The translations under genes and the position numbers were made by a program. The notes beneath the pieces were generated by a model, which saw only the letters and a program-made list of their open reading frames with translations, did no database searches and was not told the DNA's origin. This document shows positions 52,406-60,809 of a stretch of DNA of 64,000 bases, piece by piece. The DNA is from UBA7236 sp044227505 (lineage in GTDB: Bacteria; Bacteroidota; Bacteroidia; Chitinophagales; BACL12), in assembly GCA_044227505.1 (NCBI GenBank), contig JBGAWP010000011.1:8816-72815 (forward strand). Reading direction: 5' to 3'. The first letter of the stretch is position 1. Each line of letters starts with the position of its first letter.

Positions 52406-53221
52406 ATGAAAGGTTATACTCTGTTATTATTAATTGTTACCGGATCATTATTCATGGCCTGTAAAGGGAAAAAGGATAAATCGGATCAGTCAACCATTAC
52501 CGACATCCCTGAGCAGCAGCCCATTGCAGTGAGCGGAATGCGCCAGGATACACTGGAAATTCCATCCGCTGACGGTTTAGTGATGCGCGTAGTGATGTAT
52601 TCTATCGATAGCACCTCACCTGTTATCGTCTTGTGTCATCAGGCTAAAATGAATAATTATGAATATGCGGAGATAGCTCCGAAATTGAATGCCATGGGTT
52701 ATAATTGCCTTGCACTTGATCAAAGAAGCGGTGGTGCAATTGATATCCACGATAATAAAACAAATGCCAATGCTCTTGCAGCGAATAAAGAAACGACCTA
52801 TCAGTCTGCAATTCCCGATATTGAAGCCGGGGTTAATTATGCTTACGAAACCTGGGGACAACCTGTTATACTTTGGGGAAGCAGTTATTCCGCATCCTTA
52901 TGCTTAAAGGTTGCAATGGAAAATGAACATGTAAAAGCAGTTGTGGGATTTAGTCCAATTGCAAAATTTGACGATGGAACTTCTGCTGCCGATTACTTTA
53001 AAAATTACAATACCAAACCCATTTTTATCACCTCTACCGAAAAAGAGGCCGGTGCGCTTGAGAAGGCCTTTAAACATCTTCCGGAAAATGTTTTAACCCA
53101 ATACTATCCCGACACAAAAGGCACACATGGTTCTAAGGCGCTTTGGAGCAGTGATCCGGCGAATGAATATTATTGGGAAGCGGTGAGTTCTTGGCTTTCG
53201 AAATTGACAATTGACAATTGA
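52406..53221 (+). CDS. Lipoprotein alpha/beta hydrolase
   Basis: 271 residues. Signal peptide with lipobox FMACK (Cys near residue 18). The hydrolase core is visible: VIVLCHQAKMNNYEYAEIAPKL (oxyanion segment), NCLALDQRSGG, nucleophile elbow WGSSYSASL (GSSYS, where GxSxG is usual) and a C-terminal His in TKGTHGSKAL. The acid may be in FITSTEKEAG. Resembles dienelactone-hydrolase or dipeptidyl-peptidase-type folds; substrate unknown. The last five residues and the stop codon come from TTGACAA heptamer repeats, so the natural C-terminus may have been altered by repeat insertion. Confidence 0.82.
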   Translation: MKGYTLLLLIVTGSLFMACKGKKDKSDQSTITDIPEQQPIAVSGMRQDTLEIPSADGLVMRVVMYSIDSTSPVIVLCHQAKMNNYEYAEIAPKLNAMGYNCLALDQRSGGAIDIHDNKTNANALAANKETTYQSAIPDIEAGVNYAYETWGQPVILWGSSYSASLCLKVAMENEHVKAVVGFSPIAKFDDGTSAADYFKNYNTKPIFITSTEKEAGALEKAFKHLPENVLTQYYPDTKGTHGSKALWSSDPANEYYWEAVSSWLSKLTIDN

Positions 53222-53231
53222 CAATTGAACA
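53204..53231. repeat. TTGACAA heptamers spanning a stop codon
   Basis: TTGACAA three times (53204-53224) then TTGAACA. The stop codon of the hydrolase gene (53219-53221) is inside the second/third unit junction. Confidence 0.85.
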
Positions 53232-53670
53232 GCCGGGATTGCGGTTGGATGATACTTTTCGATCTTTTGTTCGGAGTTCTGACATGTAGTAGATCTCCTT
53301 CGTCGATCACTACATGTTTCAGTTCTGTGTTCTGAGTTGGAGTTCTCGGATCACGTTTGGTTTCCTCACCACTCACCACTCACCTATTGGGTTCTGGGTT
53401 TTATGTTAGTTCTCGGTTGAGGATGGGTTTTCTTACCATTCAACTCTCATCGTGAATCGTCAATCGTGAAGCGTGAGTCCGATCCTAACACGGATCAAAC
53501 TCATTACTCATTACTCATTATTCATTTGGTGAATCGTGAGCCTGCCTGACGGCAGTCAGGTCCGATCCCTTCTCAGATCAATCTCACTACTCACCACTCA
53601 CCATTCACCCAATTCCCAATTATCTCTTAAATTAAAATATCTTCGTACTGCTTTCGTCATAATCTCTTGT
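53222..53670. repeat. Repeat-dense spacer before the sigma factor gene
   Basis: 449 bases with nearly every repeat family of the window: TTGACAA heptamers, the second 52-base hairpin element (53276-53327), GTTCTGNGTT words (about 53325-53412), CTCACCACTCACC words (53369-53383 and 53582-53602), CATTACTCATTA words (53500-53530) and a GCCTGCCTGACGGCAGTCAGG palindrome (~53540-53561). No gene; a frame here is translated only from repeats. Confidence 0.75.
53276..53327. repeat. 52-base dispersed hairpin element, copy 2
   Basis: Differs from the copy at 33687-33738 at three positions only. Same orientation on the plus strand, and in both cases downstream of a plus-strand gene. Confidence 0.8.
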
Positions 53671-54276
53671 ATGGACGATAGTTTACATTTGGGCAACTTA
53701 ATGACTCAGCAACAAAATGCCATTATTGAACAAGCGGTTAAAAATGAACGCAAAAAGCTATTGCAGTTTATCAAGACCCGTGTGGCAAATGAGGAAGATG
53801 CCCGCGACATTCTTCAGGATGTCTTTTATCAGTTAGCTTCAAACCGCGGTATGGTAGAAAATATAGAGAACATGGCTTCATGGCTCTATAGAGTTACCAG
53901 AAACAAGATCATCGACTGGTATCGCAAACGCAAAACGGAATCTATTGACACTTCAGCCGCTTATGGTGATGAGGAGGAGGATGGATATTTTTCAGGACTA
54001 TCCACTATTTCTTCCTCCGATTCTGACAATCCCGATCAGGTTTTTGAACGCCAGATGGTTTGGGAAACCATGTATGAGGCTTTAAGTGAATTACCGACAG
54101 AGCAACGCGAAGTTTTTATTTTACATGAACTGGAAAGTAAAAGTTTTATTGAAATTTCCGAGGAGACCGGAGTTTCCGTGAATACGTTACTATCGCGAAA
54201 ACGTTACGCCGTATTGCATTTGCGCGAAAAGTTACAAGGTTTATACGACGATTTTTTTAATAAAGAACAACAATAA
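53671..54276 (+). CDS. ECF-type RNA polymerase sigma factor
   Basis: 201 residues from the ATG at 53671 (an ATG at 53701 would also fit; starts further up lie in repeats). Region 2: EDARDILQDVFYQLASNRG, then ENMASWLYRVTRNKIIDWYRKRK. An acidic Ser-rich linker follows. Region 4: ALSELPTEQREVFILHELESKSFIEISEETGVSVNTLLSRKRYAV, a helix-turn-helix of the sigma-70 region 4 type. It directs RNA polymerase to specific promoters. The next gene, 11 bases downstream, encodes a one- or two-helix membrane protein that may act as its anti-sigma or co-regulator. Confidence 0.9.
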   Translation: MDDSLHLGNLMTQQQNAIIEQAVKNERKKLLQFIKTRVANEEDARDILQDVFYQLASNRGMVENIENMASWLYRVTRNKIIDWYRKRKTESIDTSAAYGDEEEDGYFSGLSTISSSDSDNPDQVFERQMVWETMYEALSELPTEQREVFILHELESKSFIEISEETGVSVNTLLSRKRYAVLHLREKLQGLYDDFFNKEQQ

Positions 54277-54287
54277 AAAATATTTTT

Positions 54288-54758
54288 ATGGAATCTAATG
54301 AAAGATATAAGAACGAATTTAAGGATGAATTCAAAGCGGAATTCAAAAACAAATTCACAAAAAAAATTAAATATGGCATCGGATGGTTAATTGCAGGTGC
54401 ATTTATGATCACCATTATGGGATTTGCCACCATGTTTTTATGGAATTGGCTGATACCTGTTGTTTTTAACGGAGGTACAGTTACTTTCTGGCAGGCTATT
54501 GGATTGCTTGCACTCGGTAAATTGCTTACCGGATTCGGAGGCATGGGCAACCACTCCTGGAAAGGAAAACACGGATGGAAAAGCCATGGAATGTATGACA
54601 GAAGTTACTGGAAAAATAGAATGGAGCAAAAAATGCAACACATGTCGCCTGAGGAAAAGGAGAAGTTTAAAAATTATTATTATGATCGCTGCGGATGGCG
54701 TTTGAGTGATAAGGATACAAAGGGCACTGACTCGAAATTAACAGAAGAAAGTGTTTAG
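54288..54758 (+). CDS. Membrane protein linked to the sigma factor
   Basis: 156 residues. The charged N-terminus repeats the pattern EFKDEFKAEFKNKF, then two membrane helices (~29-56 and ~62-82), then a basic, Trp- and His-rich tail (HSWKGKHGWKSHGMYD) and RMEQKMQHMSPEEKEKFKNYYYDRCGW, which resembles the MSPEER segment of small metal- or stress-related periplasmic proteins. Similar proteins occur beside ECF sigma genes in Bacteroidota. A role as anti-sigma or sensor is inferred only from the operon. A perfect terminator follows. Confidence 0.7.
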   Translation: MESNERYKNEFKDEFKAEFKNKFTKKIKYGIGWLIAGAFMITIMGFATMFLWNWLIPVVFNGGTVTFWQAIGLLALGKLLTGFGGMGNHSWKGKHGWKSHGMYDRSYWKNRMEQKMQHMSPEEKEKFKNYYYDRCGWRLSDKDTKGTDSKLTEESV

Positions 54759-54788
54759 ATGAGACTTTAATTGCTAAAATCATTGATT

Positions 54789-54826
54789 AAAGATCCTGCT
54801 TTTTAAACAAGCAGGATCTTTTATTT
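54789..54826 (+). terminator. Terminator of the sigma factor operon
   Basis: Perfect 13-base arms AAAGATCCTGCTT (54789-54801) and AAGCAGGATCTTT (54809-54821), then TATTTT. Confidence 0.85.
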
Positions 54827-54880
54827 TATATTGTCGGGTAGATTTTAATATCTTTAGACTTCATAAAAAAAACCATTCTA

Positions 54881-56494
54881 ATGAAAATTCTAATTCCTCA
54901 ATTCCTGCAAAAGCATAGTTTAACTTATTTTGCAATTACTTTTCTATTCACCTTGATCTCACTCACTGTTTCTGCACAACACAAAGTGAATGTAGAACTT
55001 AGTGAACTTTATGAAGAACCAAAAAACTCAACTGTATTTGATGTTGTGGGGTATGATGATGGCGGTTTCGTGTTTGGAAGATTTACCAGAAAAGGATTTT
55101 ACAATTTAAATATCTCCATGGAGAAATACAGTAAGGCATTAAAATTCCTGACGATACGTGATTATGAATTTGAGATAGATGGAGAAGACATGACATATAG
55201 CAATCCCTTTTATTTTCACGATAAGATCTATTTGTTTGGGAGCACAACAATTAAAAAAACTAAAAAAACCAATGTGTATTATCATGAGGTTGACCCTAAA
55301 ACGTTAAATACAAAGGGGAATCCTGTATTATTAAAGTCAATACAGGAATCTGATAACGGCAGTATTGCACTAGCTAATTATGTAATGTCAAATGATGAAC
55401 AAACACTTGCCTTTTATGGTTTACCCGGATACATTAAAAAGTCGATGGTTTTAGCAGGAATTCCGGTTCAATTTAGTTCTAATAAAGAGGAAACAAAAGG
55501 TAGCATTTCTGTATATGGGGATAAAATGGTAAAACAATGGGAGATCGATTTTACCTTACCCTACGAGGAAAAATTATATAGTATTACCGGTGTTGATCTT
55601 GACAATGCAGGTAATTTTTATTTTATGGGAATTTTGTATAACGAAAAAGCTAAATCAAAAGTAAGAGGTCTGCCCAACTACCAATATATTCTCACTGCAT
55701 TCAGAAATAACGGAAAAGATAAGGCAGAATATAAAATATCTTTGGATGAAAAATTCATTACGGATTGCAGTTTTACTTTAACAAATGACAATAAAATAGT
55801 ATGCACCGGGTTTTATTCCGACAAGGGAACAGCATCCATTAAAGGTACTTTTTTCATGACCATAGATCCGGAAACGAAATCTGTTTTGTCAAAAGGAGTA
55901 ACAGATTTTGATAAGGAATTTTTAAAATTATTCGTCTCGGATAATAAAGCGGAAAAGGGTGCTGAATTATCCAATTTCGATCTGGATGAAATTATTTTAC
56001 GTGAAGATGGCGGAGCAATATTGATCGGAGAAAAATATTATATTACCTATCATACCACTACAAATTCCAGCGGGCAATCTTCCACTACTACAGTGTATCA
56101 CTACAATGATATTATGGTAATTAATATCAATCCGGATAATACAGTGGAATGGGCGACTAAAATTCCAAAGAGACAAGCTTCCAGTTCCGGATATTATTTA
56201 TCCTATGCATCGCATGTAAAGGATGATATGATCTATCTGATTTTTAATGACAACGAAAAAAACCTCGATGAAAAAAATCCGGAGAAAATATATGCATATG
56301 ATGGAAAAAATTCTTATGCCACATTAGTGAGTATTCAACCTGATGGCGAATGGAATAAAAGTGCTTTATTCAGCAATAAAGAAGAAGGGGTAATTATGCG
56401 ACCAATTGTTTCTGAGCAGATCAATAATGACGAATTGATCATTTATGCAGAGAAGGGGAAGAAATATGTGGTGGGGAAAGTAACGTTTGAGTGA
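54881..56494 (+). CDS. Secreted protein of unknown function, predicted beta-propeller
   Basis: 537 residues with a signal peptide (ending about residue 33, VSAQ). The mature part has blade-like repeats: DVVGYDDGGFVFGRF, YFHDKIYLFGSTT, VDLDNAGNFYFMGILY, LTNDNKIVCTGFYSDKG, EIILREDGGAILIGEKYY, HVKDDMIYLIFNDN. This fits a beta-propeller of about seven blades. No T9SS tail, no lipobox. A similar type of large secreted proteins is common in Bacteroidota, without known function. No neighbour in the same operon. Confidence 0.65.
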   Translation: MKILIPQFLQKHSLTYFAITFLFTLISLTVSAQHKVNVELSELYEEPKNSTVFDVVGYDDGGFVFGRFTRKGFYNLNISMEKYSKALKFLTIRDYEFEIDGEDMTYSNPFYFHDKIYLFGSTTIKKTKKTNVYYHEVDPKTLNTKGNPVLLKSIQESDNGSIALANYVMSNDEQTLAFYGLPGYIKKSMVLAGIPVQFSSNKEETKGSISVYGDKMVKQWEIDFTLPYEEKLYSITGVDLDNAGNFYFMGILYNEKAKSKVRGLPNYQYILTAFRNNGKDKAEYKISLDEKFITDCSFTLTNDNKIVCTGFYSDKGTASIKGTFFMTIDPETKSVLSKGVTDFDKEFLKLFVSDNKAEKGAELSNFDLDEIILREDGGAILIGEKYYITYHTTTNSSGQSSTTTVYHYNDIMVININPDNTVEWATKIPKRQASSSGYYLSYASHVKDDMIYLIFNDNEKNLDEKNPEKIYAYDGKNSYATLVSIQPDGEWNKSALFSNKEEGVIMRPIVSEQINNDELIIYAEKGKKYVVGKVTFE

Positions 56495-56612
56495 GGATAC
56501 AATAGATTAATAAGTATCGATTCACTATAAATGATGAATCTGTTCTAAAAATTTTTTACTTTAAGAAATATCACTAATTTTCGGCTTTATTAATCCAAAA
56601 AAAACAATTTTT

Positions 56613-57074
56613 ATGGCCACTCCACAAGAAATTCTGGACAATGTTAAACAATTCATCACCAGCGTTGGTGTAGATCCTGCAACCTGCTGGAATGAACAAA
56701 ACAAGGCATATTACATTTTCAAGGGCTCTGCCAAATTGGAAGTGTTTGTATCCAGTCACCCCCAAAACGATGGCACCAGCCGTCACTACCTGCGTATTTT
56801 CAGCGGTTTGATGTTGGTTCCTGCCACAAACAAAGAACGTTTTTATCGCCGCTGTATGGAAATAAGCGATCAAAGTTTAGGTGTTAAACTAACTGTAGTT
56901 CCTAATGCTGCACCTGACAAAGATTGGGTATATGCAACCTACGAGCGCGACATAAATGGAATGGACTACAATGAAACCGTTACTTGTGTTAACGACATGG
57001 GTCTATGGGCCGATTGGTTAGACGATCAGTTAAAGACAGAGTTTGGTGCAGGTGCAGGTCCTTCACAGCCTTGA
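56613..57074 (+). CDS. YbjN-domain protein
   Basis: 153 residues, cytoplasmic. The ~110-residue core (LEVFVSSHPQNDGTSRHYLRIFSGLMLVP, NKERFYRRCMEISDQSLGVKLTVVP, DWVYATYERDINGMDYNETV) has the alpha-beta pattern of the YbjN/type III secretion chaperone-like fold. YbjN of E. coli influences motility and stress, but the molecular role is unknown. It is followed by a terminator and lies alone. The Gly/Pro-rich end is probably disordered. Confidence 0.65.
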   Translation: MATPQEILDNVKQFITSVGVDPATCWNEQNKAYYIFKGSAKLEVFVSSHPQNDGTSRHYLRIFSGLMLVPATNKERFYRRCMEISDQSLGVKLTVVPNAAPDKDWVYATYERDINGMDYNETVTCVNDMGLWADWLDDQLKTEFGAGAGPSQP

Positions 57075-57104
57075 GTTTTGATTCTAAAAAATTACAGATT
57101 TGTG

Positions 57105-57135
57105 AACCTTTCCGTTAATCGGGAAGGTTTTTTTG
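57105..57135 (+). terminator. Terminator of the YbjN-domain gene
   Basis: Arms AACCTTTCC (57105-57113) and GGGAAGGTT (57121-57129), one mismatch, then six T. Confidence 0.75.
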
Positions 57136-57162
57136 TTTAATTTAGTGTAAATATTTCTTCCT

Positions 57163-58683
57163 ATGAAATACTTGAATTTACTTCTCTTGATTTCCCTTGC
57201 TTGTTTGAGTTATGGGCAAGCTATTGGTGATTTAGATCTATCATTTGGGGATAACGGAATTATAGTATCACCAGAAGCCGGAACATGTTATGTAATTGAG
57301 TTGCAACAGGATGGTAAAATTGTTGCTGCAGGTTCTGGAGTTGGTGGAAATTTTGCAATTAACCGTTATAATTTTGATGGAACATTAGATACTTCTTTTA
57401 GCAATGATGGAATGGTATTGGTTTCCACCGATACTACAAACTCGCATCAAGCCAGGGCAATCCTAATTCAAGACGATGGGAAGATAATAATAGGTGGAAA
57501 TGATGATTACGATGCAGATAGAGACTTTGTTTTAGTAAGGTTGTATGAAAATGGAAAATTAGATAGCAGTTTTGGAAATAATGGATTTGTAATTTCTCCA
57601 TTTCCAGATTCAAATGATGAATTAAGGGCAGCTGTTATACAACCCGGGGATGGGAAAATAATTGTTTCAGGAACTATGTATAATTCCACAACTGACAAGT
57701 ATGAACTAGGAATAATAAGATATTATAACAATGGTATTATTGACAGTAGTTTTAGTGGAGATGGAATTCAGTTAAATAACTTTGACGATGGTGATTTTAA
57801 TGTTAGAACGATGGCTTTACAAGAGGATGGGAAAATTATTGTGGGCGGTTTTGATGATAATTCTAATTTTTCCATAGTTCGATATCAAACGGATGGTTCA
57901 CTTGATATAGATTTTGGCTTAGGAGGAATTGCTGCCTATTCTTATAATTCCTCAGGTGAATGGGGTGAATCATTAGCTATACAAAATGATGGGAAAATTA
58001 TTTTAGCAGGCTGGTGGGATCCTGGAGATTATGCAGATTCTCAAGGTCTTTTTATGAGAGTCAATTCAGATGGTTCACTCGATCATTCCTTTGGAATTGA
58101 AGGATTTGCAGATATTGATTTTGGATATGATTGGGATAGAATTTGGTCAATAGAAATTCAGGATGACGGAAAAATTATCGGAGTTGGTGGTTCTAATTCG
58201 CGTTTTGCAGCGGTGCGTTATAACCAAGATGGAAAAATTGATTCTACCTTCGGATATGATGGTTATATATTTACAAAACTAAGCGATGAATATGATCTGG
58301 CCTATGATATTGCAATTCAGCCGGATGGAAATTTCATTTTAGCAGGGCAGGCAGACTCACATTTTGGTCTCGCCCGATATATTAATGATGCCAATGTTGT
58401 AATTAATAATTTTACGGAAATTGATATTTCCTTATTATTATATCCAAATCCAATCTCTTCGAATGCAACACTACAATTTACTTTGTTGCAGGATGATATC
58501 ATTTCAATTTACATTCACAATATTGCCGCTGAAAAAATTGGCTCTGTAATTGAAAATAAAAAATTAGTTTCAGGTGAATACACACAAACTATTCAAATTT
58601 CAGAAAGTTTACCTGCAGGAAACTATTTAATTATTTTGGAAACTAACAATTCCAAGTCGGGAATCGAATTCACGAAATTATAA
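57163..58683 (+). CDS. Secreted delta-60 repeat protein with T9SS sorting domain
   Basis: 506 residues. Signal peptide (to ~SYGQA). Seven or so delta-60 (DUF5122) repeats with the signature IQxDGKIIVGG..N.IVRYxxDGSLDxxFGxxGI (for example residues 5-60 LDLSFGDNGI, LQQDGKIVAAG; later LDTSFSNDGM, LDSSFGNNGF, IDSTFGYDGY), predicted to form a beta-propeller. The C-terminus has LYPNPISSNATLQF and a T9SS type A domain. Ten bases before an MCE lipoprotein gene, so probably co-transcribed. Function unknown. Confidence 0.87.
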   Translation: MKYLNLLLLISLACLSYGQAIGDLDLSFGDNGIIVSPEAGTCYVIELQQDGKIVAAGSGVGGNFAINRYNFDGTLDTSFSNDGMVLVSTDTTNSHQARAILIQDDGKIIIGGNDDYDADRDFVLVRLYENGKLDSSFGNNGFVISPFPDSNDELRAAVIQPGDGKIIVSGTMYNSTTDKYELGIIRYYNNGIIDSSFSGDGIQLNNFDDGDFNVRTMALQEDGKIIVGGFDDNSNFSIVRYQTDGSLDIDFGLGGIAAYSYNSSGEWGESLAIQNDGKIILAGWWDPGDYADSQGLFMRVNSDGSLDHSFGIEGFADIDFGYDWDRIWSIEIQDDGKIIGVGGSNSRFAAVRYNQDGKIDSTFGYDGYIFTKLSDEYDLAYDIAIQPDGNFILAGQADSHFGLARYINDANVVINNFTEIDISLLLYPNPISSNATLQFTLLQDDIISIYIHNIAAEKIGSVIENKKLVSGEYTQTIQISESLPAGNYLIILETNNSKSGIEFTKL

Positions 58684-58693
58684 ATAACCACTT

Positions 58694-59167
58694 TTGAAAA
58701 TAATATTGCCCATATTAATACTGATCCTTACTTCATGCAATAATACCTATGAAGTGAGTTTACAGTTTGATTCTGTAGATGGAATAAAAAAAGGAACGCC
58801 TGTTGAAATTGACGGTTTTACGGTCGGGAAAGTTAAAGACATGTATATTAATGAAAAAAATTCTGTGATAACCGTAGTGCAAATAGATGATGAAATAGAA
58901 TTATATGAAGATGCAACTTTCAGAATCAGATCCGGGTTTTCAGGTGAAGGCACTATTGTTTTAATTACCGGAGATTCTGGTCCTTTATTAGATCATAACA
59001 AGCTAATTAAAGGAATTTCTAAAGAAAATATACTGATCAACGATTCCACCGGACTTGAAATCGGTGCGTTTCTGAAATCCATTTTTAATAATAACACTAA
59101 ACAGGATTCCATTCTTGAAGAATTAAAAAAATTGAATGAGGATCTGGATAAATTAGAAAAGGAATGA
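58694..59167 (+). CDS. Orphan MCE/MlaD-type lipoprotein
   Basis: 157 residues, TTG start at 58694 chosen because it begins the signal peptide with lipobox ILTSC (Cys near residue 15). The MCE domain follows immediately: VSLQFDSVDGIKKGTPVEIDGFTVGKVKDM, and DATFRIRSGFSGEGTIVLITGD. MCE proteins form hexameric rings for lipid transport between membranes, normally with MlaE permease and MlaF ATPase; neither is adjacent. A short coiled coil ends the protein (~140-157). Co-transcribed with the delta-60 gene (10-base gap). Converges with the PAP2 gene, one base apart. Confidence 0.85.
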   Translation: MKIILPILILILTSCNNTYEVSLQFDSVDGIKKGTPVEIDGFTVGKVKDMYINEKNSVITVVQIDDEIELYEDATFRIRSGFSGEGTIVLITGDSGPLLDHNKLIKGISKENILINDSTGLEIGAFLKSIFNNNTKQDSILEELKKLNEDLDKLEKE

Positions 59168-59168
59168 A

Positions 59169-60725
59169 CTAATCTGCCCCATCAACCTTCGCAACCTCCA
59201 CAGCATAATTTCCAATATTAGTCCCAACCTCGAGACCAACTTCACAATCAAATCGAAAATGTATTCGTGAATAAATTCTGGATTCTGATGCTTCTTTTGC
59301 GTAGGCATTAAAAGTATTGATATCCGAAGGGAACATATAACCTAAAACTACTGCTGCCGCTGCAGAAAATGTGGAATGTCCGGAGGTATATCCCGGAAAA
59401 TTAGGAACTCCGAATAAACATTTGATATTTTCATCAGCCTGCGGAGGACGAGGATACATATAATAATATTTAGTATCCCAACAACTGATACCCGCATCCA
59501 TCATAGCTGCATTTAAATAAGCATAAACCCGGGCAGTGCGCAATGGATTTAATCTATCCTCAATAATGTGATCTATTGCAATTGTATTCCAGTGACCTGC
59601 AGGAGTATAGGTACTAAATCCATCACCCCAAAAAAATGCGATCCTCTCCTGCTCTTTCGTGGTTTTTTTAGTAAGATCAACTAATTCATTTTTTGCCGTT
59701 TCATATTCCGGAGAAAAAAATGTAGGTGGCGGTCCGGGACGTACCGCTTCAGCGGAAGGAATGAACCAAGGACTTACATGCCCGAATTTAGGCGTAATAC
59801 CTATTGGTCGTTGCGGTGTTTCCAAATTCTCCCAATGCGGCCATTGATCACCAAATAAAAGATCGGCATTCGTTTCGAATATAGGATATTCATATTCTTC
59901 TACCTGAGCAAATTTCATGCTGTCGGTTTTTGCTCTGCCAATAAAAATTTCAGCTATAGTTCTACCTATAGAATCGCCTGCATCAATATCACTTTGCACA
60001 TTCATACCTGCCCATTTTCTCATATTGCGCAGTTCCTCCGCTTTCTCATTGATATAATTTATTTCCAGGGGAAATAAGAAGGTGAGCACTTCCTGTGCAA
60101 CAGATGCTATTACAGCATCTTCTGAAGGAAATGAGGGAATATCATTATCGGGAAGTTCAGGTTGAATACTTGCATCTGTTTTATAAGGAGCAGGTCGGTT
60201 ATATAAATATTTATAATGCCATGTTGTAATTAATGCATCATAAGTAGCCACACTTAAATATGCATATGCTCTGCAGGAATATGGTGGATTGGAAAATGGA
60301 AAATGCGGATAGAGTTCCGGAAATACAGGATCAGGAACACCATATTCCCCATTTGCATCAGGTGCGGGTGCAAGATTATATTTTGCCGTGAGTTCCTCTG
60401 CAATTTCCATCCAGCGGATCATACTGTTATTTCCCCAGTAATCAATTGCAGCCTGTTCTTCTTCGCTTAATGCAGAATTATAATTTTTCAATTCTTCTAA
60501 TTCCGATAAATATTCGGGGGAAGTAATATCCTTTGGTTCTGGAATCTCAAATAAATTGGTTCCGGTAAGATAGTTCAACTCCCAATCACCTCCTGTTTCA
60601 TCCACGGAGGAATATAAATAAGGTTCATAACTATTATTAGAAGGAATTTCAACTTTACAGGATTGTTGCAAAACTACTCCTGAAATAATTCCCAATAGTA
60701 TAATATATTTTGATGTAGACTTCAT
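59169..60725 (-). CDS. PAP2/vanadium haloperoxidase-like lipoprotein
   Basis: 518 residues. Signal peptide with lipobox LQQSC (Cys near residue 23). The three-part acid phosphatase/haloperoxidase signature is complete: KYYYMYPRP (KX6RP), TSGHSTFSAAAA (SGH), and SRIYSRIHFRFD (SRX5HX3D). This is the vanadium-haloperoxidase-like branch of the PAP2 superfamily, which often carries a long helical N-terminal domain as here. Phosphatase versus haloperoxidase activity cannot be told from the sequence. Likely anchored in a membrane facing the periplasm or outside. Stands alone. Confidence 0.88.
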   Translation of the reverse strand: MKSTSKYIILLGIISGVVLQQSCKVEIPSNNSYEPYLYSSVDETGGDWELNYLTGTNLFEIPEPKDITSPEYLSELEELKNYNSALSEEEQAAIDYWGNNSMIRWMEIAEELTAKYNLAPAPDANGEYGVPDPVFPELYPHFPFSNPPYSCRAYAYLSVATYDALITTWHYKYLYNRPAPYKTDASIQPELPDNDIPSFPSEDAVIASVAQEVLTFLFPLEINYINEKAEELRNMRKWAGMNVQSDIDAGDSIGRTIAEIFIGRAKTDSMKFAQVEEYEYPIFETNADLLFGDQWPHWENLETPQRPIGITPKFGHVSPWFIPSAEAVRPGPPPTFFSPEYETAKNELVDLTKKTTKEQERIAFFWGDGFSTYTPAGHWNTIAIDHIIEDRLNPLRTARVYAYLNAAMMDAGISCWDTKYYYMYPRPPQADENIKCLFGVPNFPGYTSGHSTFSAAAAVVLGYMFPSDINTFNAYAKEASESRIYSRIHFRFDCEVGLEVGTNIGNYAVEVAKVDGAD

Positions 60726-60809
60726 ATTTACTATTTATTTAAAAATGGCGAAAGGATATCATTTACTGAACATCCTTCCGCCTATACTCAAAACCAAAAT
60801 CCGAATTTA

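Noticed and set aside
53536..53670. N-terminal extension of the sigma factor up to 53536
   Set aside because: It is translated from CTCACC/CATTCACC repeat words and is not sigma-like; ATGs at 53671 or 53701 fit the family.
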